DNA from: an uncultured Poribacteria bacterium
Lineage (GTDB): Bacteria; Poribacteria; WGA-4E; WGA-3G
Assembly: GCA_951828515.1 (NCBI GenBank)
Contig: OX639992.1
Location: 1,540,439 to 1,604,438, forward strand
Direction: 5' to 3'
Length of the DNA stretch: 64,000 bases
Below are positions 1-8,143 of the stretch, piece by piece. Numbering within the stretch: the stretch's first letter is position 1; every line of letters begins with the position of its first letter. The position numbers and the translations under genes are program-made. The notes under the pieces were generated by a model. That model searched no databases and was not told the origin of the DNA. It was given only the letters and a program-made list of their open reading frames with translations.

Positions 1-704
1 CGTACCCACCACGTCGTCGGATAACGAGGGTTATCAGGGTGATCGACAATAGCGACTCCATAAGTTTTGTCGTCAGTAGGGTGTTGTGAAGTGAAGCTAC
101 ACCAACGGCTCTGCTTGCCGAAGATCTCCATCGGTTCGGTGCGTCCATCGGCATCCAACAGGTTTCCTGGTGTGATGATATTATCGAATCGGATCGCTAA
201 ACCGCTATAGAATCTGCCGTCTGCACCGGGCTCACCGCGCCGCAGATCCAAAACGACTTCACGGTCATTCGGATGCAACGTCAACGATACGGAAATCTGC
301 ATCGCATCCGCTGTCGGTGGATGAACGGTTATCTCCCGCTGCTCGGTTAGATGCGTCGTGCCTTGCCAGTCTATCCACGCGTTCTCAGTTACGAGACGCG
401 CACTGCTGGCATCCGCAGTGTGTGAAACGATCCGCTGATGGACGATTTTGCCAAAGCCAGTCGGATCGCTACCGGGTGCCGGCTGTTCCCAAAAATTGAC
501 TTCGTTGACCTTTTTCCACGCGACCCATAGACCTTGATGGTGGACGTGGTCACCAGGTTCGTTCATTGTGAGCGACGGGGCACCGGGTAGATTCAATGGA
601 TGGCAAAAGGGACGGTTGCCGTCTTCAGGGAAATGGTAGCCTAAGACCTGTTGTCCGTCCCAAGCAATAGTCAAACTGTGTTGTGTCTGTGAGAGTGAAA
701 ACAT
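1..704 (-). CDS. DUF6807 (PmoA-like) protein, C-terminus off the edge
   Basis: The minus-strand frame opens at an ATG at 702-704 and runs off the left edge, giving 234 codons. Early residues RPFCHPLNLPG, then DHVHHQGLW and WKKVNEVNFWEQ, match the conserved HP and DHxHHxGLWxAW block of the family once called methane oxygenase PmoA and now DUF6807. The fold resembles a beta-sandwich of the sugar-mutarotase kind and the family has no proven reaction. The 20 bases before the ATG are the repeat end CCGCAAGGTATAATTAAAAA, which supplies AAGG as a ribosome site and a TATAAT hexamer. The downstream gene neighbour is outside the window. The family call is fairly safe; the function is unknown. Confidence 0.75.
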   Translation of the reverse strand, partial: MFSLSQTQHSLTIAWDGQQVLGYHFPEDGNRPFCHPLNLPGAPSLTMNEPGDHVHHQGLWVAWKKVNEVNFWEQPAPGSDPTGFGKIVHQRIVSHTADASSARLVTENAWIDWQGTTHLTEQREITVHPPTADAMQISVSLTLHPNDREVVLDLRRGEPGADGRFYSGLAIRFDNIITPGNLLDADGRTEPMEIFGKQSRWCSFTSQHPTDDKTYGVAIVDHPDNPRYPTTWWV

Positions 705-812
705 TTTTTAATTATACCTTGCGGAGAAATCAAGTGGGTTAGAACCATCAAGCTCATCTCTGAAATCTGAAGAAACACCCAAGCAAAAACCCCTCCGCTA
801 CGCTTACGGGCT
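705..812. repeat. Modular intergenic repeat, copy 1
   Basis: The 20 bases at 705-724 are the reverse complement of CCGCAAGGTATAATTAAAAA and touch the start codon of the DUF6807 gene. The other end at 793-812 is CTCCGCTACGCTTACGGGCT, which recurs at 8724-8743 and, reversed, near 26353-26373. The middle of about 70 bases is not conserved. The stretch from 813 to 930 has no gene that I can see. Confidence 0.6.
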
Positions 813-930
813 CCGGTTACAAAAAATAACTTACGACAGCAGCTTGCAACAACGGCACAAGCGGACAGAAGAGAAAGAGCCTAATAAACAAACCCCTTGA
901 TCCTAGCACCTTGCGAATCATTAAAAATCC

Positions 931-1755
931 CTAATTGAGGTAAGGGTTCACGACTTCGCGTTCAATCGCCAAACCTTCCCATTCATCATCACCGGGTCCG
1001 TCGTAGATGAGGGTATGGGGTCCGGCAAACTCTGCCTCTTGGGCAAGATCAAGGCATTGCACGTAGTCTTCCTTGTCCATCTCTCGCGGTGCAGCAAAAT
1101 GTGCCTTGGTGTGACACGACTCTGCCCACGCAGCGATCGCGGCGAGATCTTCATACTTTGTATCACCACGCCAGTTGCCGAAGTCGAGACATAGCCCCAC
1201 CTTACCGTCCAGCCCACCTAAAATAGTATTGACGTTTTCAGGCGTAGAAAAGACGGAGAACCAGTTTTCGCTCATCAAGCGGATGCCCGCGGTGTCAGCC
1301 CGGTCGGTGAGTTGTGCGAGGACATCACGGCTCTGTGCTACGGTTTCTGCGGAGGGATCGGCTTTACCCCCAATGACGCGTGCGCATCTCGCATCGAGTT
1401 CACCAGCAATATCGATCCACTTTTCAATCCATGCGATGTCGCGTTCTGCATCAGACGAATGGGTAATGTCACCATCGTCAATCAACAGAGAGAAAAGTTC
1501 AACGTCCGCAGTTGCGAGTGCGGCACGGAGTTCAGCGAGGTAGGTTTTCTCGACAGAAGGCAGATGGAAATGACAAATCTCTAAAGTGTGAATGCCGAAT
1601 TCGGCGACATGTGCGGGTAACTCCAGAAGTGAAATAGGTCCCTTGTTATGGGTTTCAATTGGGATTTGCATGCCGTGTGCGGGTCCGGTGAATCCGGGTT
1701 TTCCGAGTTGTCGATGCAAGCTCCACGTTGAGACTGAGAGTCGAGGTGTTGACAT
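931..1755 (-). CDS. Sugar phosphate isomerase/epimerase-like TIM barrel
   Basis: A 274-residue protein of the xylose-isomerase-like TIM-barrel family (AP endonuclease 2 superfamily). Supporting segments are LSVSTWSLHR at the N terminus, HTLEICHFHLPS, IRLMSENWF, VGLCLDFGNW and HTKAHF, which place the usual metal-binding Glu, Asp and His at strand ends. The reading frame extends upstream to 1839, but GGAGGAGTAAAACT directly before the ATG at 1753-1755 fixes the start. Members isomerise or epimerise sugars or inositol derivatives; the substrate here cannot be told. It lies 80 bases downstream of the methyltransferase gene on the same strand, without an obvious link in function. Confidence 0.8.
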   Translation of the reverse strand: MSTPRLSVSTWSLHRQLGKPGFTGPAHGMQIPIETHNKGPISLLELPAHVAEFGIHTLEICHFHLPSVEKTYLAELRAALATADVELFSLLIDDGDITHSSDAERDIAWIEKWIDIAGELDARCARVIGGKADPSAETVAQSRDVLAQLTDRADTAGIRLMSENWFSVFSTPENVNTILGGLDGKVGLCLDFGNWRGDTKYEDLAAIAAWAESCHTKAHFAAPREMDKEDYVQCLDLAQEAEFAGPHTLIYDGPGDDEWEGLAIEREVVNPYLN

Positions 1756-1835
1756 AGTTTTACTCCTCCAAAATTCGCGATCAGGAGATCGCTGCGACAG
1801 GTGTATTTCACCTACCAAAAAATCTCTGAAATTTT

Positions 1836-2987
1836 TCAACTTCTTTTCAAAATAACAATTCGATTGCTGTTTGTGCCCTTCCTATTATTGGAGATCCCCC
1901 AGCAATTCGCCGTTTTCGTGAAATGCTGCGCGTTAATCATGAGTATTTCAGGCACAAGTCCCACATCAAGCGATGCTTTGACGATAGCGTTTTCTAAAAA
2001 GACTTTTCCATTACGAACCTCTCCAACTTCAAATGCTACCCGTCCCCCGTGTTTCAAAACCCGATAGAGTTCTGCCAAAACATCTGTCATCCGATCAACC
2101 CAATCCTCCAGCGATTTCAGTTGCCAAATTTTGCCCTGTTCGATCTCTATACCACAAAACCACATCCGCAACCAATTATCCTGCATATAGTCAATCGTAT
2201 CAAGGAAGGGCGGTGAAGTGACAACCAAGTCAACCGATTCGCCGGCAATTTGGGGGGTACTCTCGGCGGATTCCGTCAGAAGTATAGCGTTCCCCCTTTG
2301 AAAACAGTCTGGCAGGCTATGCCGTAACAATTGCTTAGACTTTCGGAGTATTAGTTCCTTCGTGTCCCGATATTCGGGGACCTGATTCCGTTTCTCATTA
2401 ATTTTCTGTTGTGCCACAACTGAGGTTGCTAAATTCGGCGGAAGGGTGAAAACCGAAAAAAAACCGACAGAATGTCCCGTCAAACGACTACAGGCGACCA
2501 TTTGCAACCACGCATCCACAGGGTCAAAGCGTTCCTGTTGGAAATACGTCCGCCAGCCGTAAATCTCTCGGAGCGTATCCTCGTGAAAAAATACGAGCAA
2601 TTCTGTGTCGATTTCCGCATCAGTGGAGAGATGAATTTCCTGTAATCGCGCTTCGATCTGCGCTAATGTCGGTGGATTCAGACGGGGTGCGGTGAGAATT
2701 TTCGCCAAGGGATTAATATCATTGCCGATGACACGATGTCCGTGCAGTTGTGCTTCTATCAGCGTTGTCCCGCGCCCCATAAACGGATCGTAAACGACAG
2801 CCTCCGTTTTGCAAAACTTCTTGATGAAATATTCGGGTAACTGCGGTTTGTAACACGCCCGATACGATACTTCATGTAAGGAATGCCCAGCGCGCTGTTT
2901 GGATGTCCAAAATTCGTCTACACGGGTAGGGAGGTGAACCGTATAATCGTTGGGTCTGTTGAAATCAACAGCTAATTGCATTGCCAT
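1836..2987 (-). CDS. Site-specific DNA methyltransferase (N4-cytosine/N6-adenine class)
   Basis: A 383-residue amino-methyltransferase. The AdoMet-binding motif DPFMGRGTT is at residues 67-75 and the catalytic TSPPF motif at 257-261, followed by LDTIDYMQDNW. The C-terminal WGISNNRKGTNSNRIVIL is typical of the N6/N4 family. Motif I precedes motif IV with about 180 residues between them. The start is the ATG at 2985-2987; a second ATG two codons later is equally possible. No restriction endonuclease, specificity subunit or mismatch-repair nuclease is adjacent, so this appears to be a solitary methyltransferase used for regulation, or the leftover of a restriction system. The recognition sequence is unknown. 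Confidence 0.85.
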   Translation of the reverse strand: MAMQLAVDFNRPNDYTVHLPTRVDEFWTSKQRAGHSLHEVSYRACYKPQLPEYFIKKFCKTEAVVYDPFMGRGTTLIEAQLHGHRVIGNDINPLAKILTAPRLNPPTLAQIEARLQEIHLSTDAEIDTELLVFFHEDTLREIYGWRTYFQQERFDPVDAWLQMVACSRLTGHSVGFFSVFTLPPNLATSVVAQQKINEKRNQVPEYRDTKELILRKSKQLLRHSLPDCFQRGNAILLTESAESTPQIAGESVDLVVTSPPFLDTIDYMQDNWLRMWFCGIEIEQGKIWQLKSLEDWVDRMTDVLAELYRVLKHGGRVAFEVGEVRNGKVFLENAIVKASLDVGLVPEILMINAQHFTKTANCWGISNNRKGTNSNRIVILKRS

Positions 2988-3269
2988 GACTTACTTTCTT
3001 ATGACAGCAGATTCACCAATTAGATTGTTTTACTGTAGTGATCGCCACTTGTCAATATTTTGTGGTTCACCGAAGCTTCAAATTTAATATTTACGGTAGT
3101 TGTCGGTTCAAGAAAGTCTAATCGAATCGTGTTGATCCTAACGGATTCTGGCTGTCGGTCTGCCTAACTTACTGTCAAAATAAGATGATAAATAGGAGCA
3201 GAAAACCGAGTGCGGAGTTTCCGGGATGAACCTGTTAATACGCGTCGGATGGTATCTCTTTCATTCCAC

Positions 3270-3704
3270 TTAGGCTGTCGCTTTCATTTCAAGTGGAATG
3301 TGAAGATTCGTAGATTGCTGGATCAGGGTCTGGTCTGGATAACCAGGACCGCTACACTTAGAAATTGAAAATTCTGAGAGACCACTATCAAGTATAGGAA
3401 CGATATATTCCTCTACTTTATTTCCGATAGATTGGTTCGTAGTTCCTAGGGGGACCGGACAAATAGAACCCTTCACTGAAGACTCCGAAACAGCGTTTTC
3501 AAATGCGGATACGATTGTATTACGTAATTCTTGTGGCCATTGATGAATAAGCTCGCGCCCTTGTTGATCCGCTTCTGAAATAGCATTTTCAAATACCGGC
3601 GTAGCTGTCTCACGCAACTCCCGAGGCCATTGATGCCCAGGCTGATCGGACTGTTGCTCTTCCCAATTTAGCAAATCTCTAAAAAAATCCCTGAGGTTTG
3701 CCAT
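3270..3704 (-). CDS. Hypothetical protein with an internal repeat
   Basis: A 144-residue protein that I do not recognise. It has a good ribosome site (AGAGGGAAATTTT before the ATG). Residues from about 24 to 80 hold two copies of a roughly 27-residue unit, beginning HQWPRELRETATPVFENAIS and HQWPQELRNTIVSAFENAVS, likely helical. The C-terminal third has two Cys-free strands and one KCSGPGYPDQT segment with no clear motif. No signal peptide or membrane segment is visible. It follows the small membrane genes at 3756-4084 on the same strand and may share their transcript. The 280 bases downstream to the methyltransferase hold no gene I can see. Confidence 0.5.
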   Translation of the reverse strand: MANLRDFFRDLLNWEEQQSDQPGHQWPRELRETATPVFENAISEADQQGRELIHQWPQELRNTIVSAFENAVSESSVKGSICPVPLGTTNQSIGNKVEEYIVPILDSGLSEFSISKCSGPGYPDQTLIQQSTNLHIPLEMKATA

Positions 3705-3755
3705 AAAATTTCCCTCTGAAATTGGTGTTTTCCAACCCCAGTCCTTATTTTTTTA

Positions 3756-3857
3756 TTAATTTTTATTGGCGTGCCTTATAGCAGTGCCCACAACTATACC
3801 AAGGGTGATAAAAAACGCTATGAACACACCAGCGATGACCCATTCCATCCATTCCAT
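3756..3857 (-). CDS. 33-residue single-pass membrane protein
   Basis: A short gene encoding 33 residues: MEWMEW, then a hydrophobic run VIAGVFIAFFITLGIVVG, then RHANKN. It has a strong ribosome site (GGAGGAATTGTG before the ATG). Its ATG overlaps the TGA of the upstream two-TM gene at base 3857 (TGATG), which implies translational coupling. The Trp/Glu-rich N terminus and the basic C terminus suggest an N-out, C-in orientation. It could be a small subunit or regulator of the 75-residue neighbour. Existence is well supported by the signals; the function is unknown. Confidence 0.6.
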   Translation of the reverse strand: MEWMEWVIAGVFIAFFITLGIVVGTAIRHANKN

Positions 3858-4084
3858 CACAATTCCTCCAATTCATCAATCTTTCGATAAGCAATTCTAT
3901 TAATCCAAACAATGGTAAACATAATTAGAAAGGCACCTAACGCTCCAAGTATAGAAAGGAGCAGTCTAACTTTCCCATAACTCTGAATCAGCCAAGCAAT
4001 CAAGGAGATATCCGTGGCAATTGAAATAGCAAATATTACCTTTAACCAACCAATTTCTTCCTTGATTTTATCAATATATGCCAT
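3857..4084 (-). CDS. Small two-TM membrane protein
   Basis: A 75-residue protein starting MAYIDKIKEEIGWLK. Two hydrophobic segments follow (KVIFAISIATDISLIAWLI and LLLSILGALGAFLIMFTIVW), then a charged tail IDELEEL. The open frame runs further up to 4153, but that would overlap the hydrolase gene by 56 bases; the ATG at 4082-4084 lies 13 bases past its stop and has GAGG upstream. It is coupled to the 33-residue gene by a stop/start overlap. I do not recognise a family. It could be a paired small membrane module belonging to the hydrolase/antitoxin cluster. Confidence 0.55.
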   Translation of the reverse strand: MAYIDKIKEEIGWLKVIFAISIATDISLIAWLIQSYGKVRLLLSILGALGAFLIMFTIVWINRIAYRKIDELEEL

Positions 4085-4097
4085 GTCTATTTGTGCC

Positions 4098-4925
4098 TCA
4101 GAGTTTTTGATTAATCCACGCCACGACTTTTTCGACCATGATAGGGGTGCCATCGTCAGAAAAGACGTGATCTACACCGGGAAGCTCAAGGAGTTCTGTC
4201 TCTTCGTTTGCGTACTGTAGGATGTCGTGGCTATCTTCAATAGGAACAATATCGTCCTCTGTGCCGTGAACCAAAAGCCACGGAACAGCAAATTTACTTG
4301 CGTTTCTTGCGACACTATCTATCGTTGCCATATCATCTACATAAGTTTGTGAGAGCGGGCAATCAGGCTCATCCCACATAAAGCCTTCATCGGGTGTGGC
4401 ATCACCGAACTCACGTTCTGCAAACGCTTTCGTGTGCACCATTCCCGCGAGCGAGACGAGTACTTGTATGCGTTCATCGGCAGTAGCACGCAGTACCCCA
4501 ACCGCACCGCCCATGCTATGTCCTACGTAGCAGACGTTGTATCCATCAAGTGCATCGATGATGTTTCCGAGGTCTGCCACCTCTTTTGTGATAGTCGAAT
4601 CCGCAAATGCCCCATCCGAATCACCGTTGCCGGAGAAGGAGAAGCGCAGCGCAGAAATGCCAGCGGCAGCGAGTCCTTCTGCCAAAGCGACGAGGGCAGG
4701 TCTGTCCTTGTTGCCGGTGACTCCGTGTCCGATCACCACAATTCTGTCGCCTTCGCCTTCGTGAAAGGAGTAATCGAGGCGTTCACCATGACCGTTTCTA
4801 ATTTCACCAAACATAAGTTTTTTAGGTTCCAAAAAATAACGATAATTCTTGCGAGCTTTTTCCTTGACATCCTGGGGCAACTGCCGAAAACACGCAAGAA
4901 AATCTTCTGTTAGATGTGAGTTCAC
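4098..4925 (-). CDS. Alpha/beta hydrolase with a toxin-like N-terminal remnant
   Basis: A 275-residue protein starting at GTG (4923-4925). From about residue 38 it is a typical serine alpha/beta hydrolase: VVIGHGVTG, the nucleophile elbow GHSMGG with Ser137, an acid at Asp224 or Asp225 in HGTEDD, and His253 in GVDHVFSDDG. An acyl-ester or peptide substrate is likely but not defined. Residues 1-35 (MNSHLTEDFLACFRQLPQDV, then KEKARKNYRYF) do not belong to this fold. They resemble the start of RelE/ParE-type toxins (helix, LP, K-A-RK-Y). The GTG overlaps the stop of the antitoxin-like gene by four bases, as a toxin gene would. A separate ATG at residue 38 lacks a good ribosome site. Confidence 0.8.
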   Translation of the reverse strand: MNSHLTEDFLACFRQLPQDVKEKARKNYRYFLEPKKLMFGEIRNGHGERLDYSFHEGEGDRIVVIGHGVTGNKDRPALVALAEGLAAAGISALRFSFSGNGDSDGAFADSTITKEVADLGNIIDALDGYNVCYVGHSMGGAVGVLRATADERIQVLVSLAGMVHTKAFAEREFGDATPDEGFMWDEPDCPLSQTYVDDMATIDSVARNASKFAVPWLLVHGTEDDIVPIEDSHDILQYANEETELLELPGVDHVFSDDGTPIMVEKVVAWINQKL

Positions 4926-5140
4926 AACTCGTCAATTCCCATATTTTTGATTCGTCCTGTCTTAATATCAGCACGGACTTTGCGCGCGAGTTGGGCAAGT
5001 TTATCTTGCGATTCAGCAAAAGCTTCCTGCCATTGCTGTTCATCCTCTAATTCTTCAAGAATCACAGCAGCAATGGCATCCTGTTCTTCAGGTCGAAGTT
5101 TATAAACTTCATCGAGCACTTTTTTAAGAAGCGGTGTCAT
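4922..5140 (-). CDS. Antitoxin-like protein of a type II toxin-antitoxin pair
   Basis: A 72-residue protein: MTPLLKKVLDEVYKLRPEEQ, then DAIAAVILEELEDEQQW, and a C-terminal KVRADIKTGRIKNMGIDEL. This pattern is familiar from small cyanobacterial and related antitoxins that sit directly upstream of RelE/ParE-like toxin genes with a four-base overlap. Here the overlap is present (GTGA), but the downstream gene is a hydrolase whose first 35 residues look like the lost toxin. No DNA-binding domain is obvious. The family call comes from memory of similar sequences and is moderately sure. Confidence 0.6.
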   Translation of the reverse strand: MTPLLKKVLDEVYKLRPEEQDAIAAVILEELEDEQQWQEAFAESQDKLAQLARKVRADIKTGRIKNMGIDEL

Positions 5141-5266
5141 CAGTGTTTTAGGCGTAAAAACCTTTGACTTTAGTCAAGCAGGCAACGCCTTTCTCCCTTT
5201 TTCGCAACTGACCCATATTTGGAGGTGCGAGGCACGAATGCCTCGCAAAACCTATAGTCAGACAAC

Positions 5267-7570
5267 TTACGTACCATGCCCATTGCTCTTCAATGCTTCA
5301 ACAACCTTCTCAGGCTTAATTGGCAATTCGGTAACCCGCACACCAATAGCATCTTTGACAGCGTTTGCCATCGTTGCCAATGTTGGCGTGATAGGGGGTT
5401 CACCAACACCTTTGGCACCATAGGGACCGTTGGGTGCAGGCACTTCAACAATGACAGATTCGACCGTTGGGAGATCCGCTGAGGTTGGGACGCGGTAATC
5501 GACAAAGCCCGGATTGATGTTACCGTTTTCGCCGTACTGCATCTCTTCCATCATTGCCCAGGCATACCCTTGCACTGTGCCACCTTCGATTTGTCCTTCA
5601 ACAGCCATCGGGTTGATGGCGTAGCCGACATCTTGCGAAGCGACAAGTTTGAGGACCCTTGTTCTGCCGGTGTCCGGATCTACTTCAACCTTCGCGATCT
5701 GCGCCGCGAGTGCCGGTGTGCTTGCTTGTCGGGCAAAGGAACCTTTTCCAACGATAGGTCCACCGGTTGTGGACAAACTATACGCCGCAAGTTCACCTAA
5801 CGAAATGGATTTCGGCGGGTCTGCGGAAACAACATGGACAGCCCCATCTTTGAGTTCAAGGTTATCCACATTCGTATTGAGTCGTTCTGAGGCAAGTTCA
5901 AGAATCCGTCGGTGAGCGTCTTCCGCCGCCAATTTTGCGGTGTTGCCCATTGTGAAGGTGACAACACTTCCACCTGAACCGGTAGAATACGGTGCGGAAT
6001 CTGTATCACCGCGCCGAATTGTAACGCTTTCATACGGTATCGTCAAGATTTCGGCGGTGATTTGTGAAATCATAGTATCCGTTCCAGTGATGTCCATAGA
6101 CCCGTGGAAGATACGGGCACTACCGTCTTCATGGACAGAAACATAAACACCACCGGGTCCACAGCCGTTCGTCCAATCACCAACAGCAACACCCCACCCT
6201 TGGTTCTCGCCAGCTTCCCGATCCCACCATCCAGCGGCATCTGCGACGGCTTCCAAAGTCTCTTTGTAGCCCACTTTGGGTTCGTTTGCCCCTGCGGGGA
6301 CAGGATCGCCTTCCTCGCGCATGTTCATCAGACGGAATTTAACGGGATCCATGCCGATGCGCTCAGCAATTTCGTCGAGTTGGGATTCACCTGCGAAAAT
6401 GGCTTGCGGGGCACCGGGTGCCCTATAGGCAGCGGTACCAGATTTGTTGGTGTGAACGCCGTAAGCGTCTACCTTGAGATTCGGAATTTTATAGACCCCA
6501 CGGACTCGAATCGTGCTACCGATCGATGCCCCAGAGACGGAACCGGAATCCCAAAAAGCGAGTGCTTCCCGCGCAAGGATCTGTCCGTCGTTTGTAGCAC
6601 CTGTCTTGATTTTAATAACACATCCGGGTGCCGGTCTACCATCAATGAATTCCTCTTCACGCGTCATCTGGACACGGACCGGACGCCCTGTTTTCTGCGA
6701 AAGCAACACGGCTGGAACGTGCGTAATGATGACACCAAAACGACCCCCAAAACCACCGCCCATCGTTGTGCCGATGACGTTAATTTGTGTCAACGGAATA
6801 CCGAGAGTCCCAGCAATACCGGAACGGATAGCGAACGGACCTTGCGTGGATGCCCAGACCGTGACTTTACCCGATGAATCCGCACTCGCAACAGAGACGT
6901 GTGGTTCCATGTAGGTTTGGTGGACACGCGGAATCACATACGTATCTTCAACGACGACATCAGATTCGGCGAAACCTTTCTCAACATCACCTGCTTCAGA
7001 GTGGCTTTCGGCAGAGATGTTATAGTAAACTTCATCAGGATATTCCTCTAATGCCGCCTCAAGTTTGCTGATTTCGTCGCTGTGGTCGTTCTCCTTATCA
7101 CGAGTGAGTTTCCGGATCTGTGCGCTGATTTCCCGTCGATTGGGACCGTCCTTTGCTGCGTCACTTTGCAAGCGCGGTGCCGACACCTTAATCGCTTCCA
7201 TCACATCTTGCACAACCGGTAACACTTCGTATTCAATCTTAATGAGTTCAGCGGCTTCCTCGGCGATATCCGGATCGGTTGCGGCAACAGCGGCAAGCGG
7301 TTCTCCCAAGTAAAGGACTTTATCAGTCGCGAAGACTCTTCTTCCACTTGGCACGTCGTCTTGCGTAATGATCGCTCTGACACCGGGAAGTTTTTCGGCT
7401 TCGCTGGTGTCAATACTGAGTATGTTGGCGTGAGCATGTTTACTGCGGACGATCTTGCCATAGAGCATACCGGCAGGGTGGACATCTGCACCGTATTGGG
7501 CGGCACCGGTCACTTTCTCGACGGCATCAACCCGTGCGACCGTTTGTCCGACAACAGTATATTCTGACAT
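5267..7570 (-). CDS. Molybdenum hydroxylase large subunit (xanthine dehydrogenase family)
   Basis: A 767-residue molybdopterin-binding subunit of the xanthine dehydrogenase/aldehyde oxidase family. Landmarks in order: the a/b hammerhead domain (GAAQYGADVHPAGMLYGKI), the cofactor loops GGGFGGRFG and AYRAPGAPQA, RGDTDSAPYSTGSGGS, and near the C terminus KGVGEPPITPT with the catalytic Glu. It would hydroxylate an aromatic heterocycle or aldehyde with water as oxygen donor. A charged insertion of about 45 residues around 160-205 (RKLTRDKENDHSDEISKLEA) is unusual. It is the last gene of a four-gene operon with the zinc-ribbon, 2Fe-2S and FAD genes. The substrate cannot be read from sequence. Confidence 0.92.
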   Translation of the reverse strand: MSEYTVVGQTVARVDAVEKVTGAAQYGADVHPAGMLYGKIVRSKHAHANILSIDTSEAEKLPGVRAIITQDDVPSGRRVFATDKVLYLGEPLAAVAATDPDIAEEAAELIKIEYEVLPVVQDVMEAIKVSAPRLQSDAAKDGPNRREISAQIRKLTRDKENDHSDEISKLEAALEEYPDEVYYNISAESHSEAGDVEKGFAESDVVVEDTYVIPRVHQTYMEPHVSVASADSSGKVTVWASTQGPFAIRSGIAGTLGIPLTQINVIGTTMGGGFGGRFGVIITHVPAVLLSQKTGRPVRVQMTREEEFIDGRPAPGCVIKIKTGATNDGQILAREALAFWDSGSVSGASIGSTIRVRGVYKIPNLKVDAYGVHTNKSGTAAYRAPGAPQAIFAGESQLDEIAERIGMDPVKFRLMNMREEGDPVPAGANEPKVGYKETLEAVADAAGWWDREAGENQGWGVAVGDWTNGCGPGGVYVSVHEDGSARIFHGSMDITGTDTMISQITAEILTIPYESVTIRRGDTDSAPYSTGSGGSVVTFTMGNTAKLAAEDAHRRILELASERLNTNVDNLELKDGAVHVVSADPPKSISLGELAAYSLSTTGGPIVGKGSFARQASTPALAAQIAKVEVDPDTGRTRVLKLVASQDVGYAINPMAVEGQIEGGTVQGYAWAMMEEMQYGENGNINPGFVDYRVPTSADLPTVESVIVEVPAPNGPYGAKGVGEPPITPTLATMANAVKDAIGVRVTELPIKPEKVVEALKSNGHGT

Positions 7571-7590
7571 CTAATTCTCCTTTCTTATTC

Positions 7591-7680
7591 AGGACTTACG
7601 CAAAATCACTAAATTTCATCTATTCGGATGCATTCGGTGCGGTTGGGAAACCGCACCTACCGGGGAAGTGCGTAAGTCCT
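7591..7680. repeat. 90-bp inverted-repeat element (second MITE-like family)
   Basis: The ends AGGACTTACGCA (7591-7602) and TGCGTAAGTCCT (7669-7680) are perfect 12-bp inverted repeats. The centre at 7636-7657 is a palindrome of the form GGTGCGG-x8-CCGCACC. The same palindrome occurs at 37368, 37903 and 38118, and the AGGACTTACGCA end occurs alone near 54310 and 60053. No coding capacity. It lies between the Mo subunit gene and the zinc-ribbon gene. Confidence 0.7.
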
Positions 7681-7776
7681 ATTATTGACTATCAATTATC
7701 GGCTGTCAACTTCCATCAGCAAAAAGGTTCCTGGTGAAGGTACGCCCTCTTGCTGACCGCTGACCGTTGATAACTC

Positions 7777-8007
7777 TTATGCACTTGCAACGAGCAGGTG
7801 GAGTTTACCGCGTCCAATGGCAGTATTGCATTTTTTACAGACTTTAACGGTATCTTCGCCGACTTCTCGTTCATAAAGCACTTTCACGCCGGTGCGTTCA
7901 CAAACCGGACAGGTGCCACGCCCATTATTATATTCGCCGTTGTGGACGTTCCCATTTGGATCTATGTAAAGGTGCCTTATACCTGATCCACGATGAGTCT
8001 TTGCCAT
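7777..8007 (-). CDS. Small zinc-ribbon protein in the Mo-hydroxylase operon
   Basis: A 76-residue basic protein starting MAKTHRGSGIRHLYIDPNGN. It has two CxxC pairs, Cys33/Cys36 (TCPVC) and Cys57/Cys60 (VCKKC), spaced as in a rubredoxin-like or zinc-ribbon fold that binds one metal ion. It lies between the genes for the Mo subunit and the 2Fe-2S subunit. A ribosome site TAGGAGAAAAC precedes the ATG. This position suggests a role in the hydroxylase complex or its assembly, but that is inference. I do not recognise a named family. A nucleic-acid-binding role is the alternative. Confidence 0.65.
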   Translation of the reverse strand: MAKTHRGSGIRHLYIDPNGNVHNGEYNNGRGTCPVCERTGVKVLYEREVGEDTVKVCKKCNTAIGRGKLHLLVASA

Positions 8008-8143
8008 GTTTTCTCCTAATATTGGCTATCAGCAATCTGCTTTCGGCTATCCGTGAAGAGGATTTCTGGTTCAGGAACATCCTCTTGACGCAAGCCGCGT
8101 GTGGGCTTGCGGGACAATGCCGATGACTGATGGCTAATGGCTA

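Noticed and set aside
6104-6877. Plus-strand 257-codon frame
   Set aside because: It is antisense to the molybdenum subunit gene, which has clear family motifs throughout.
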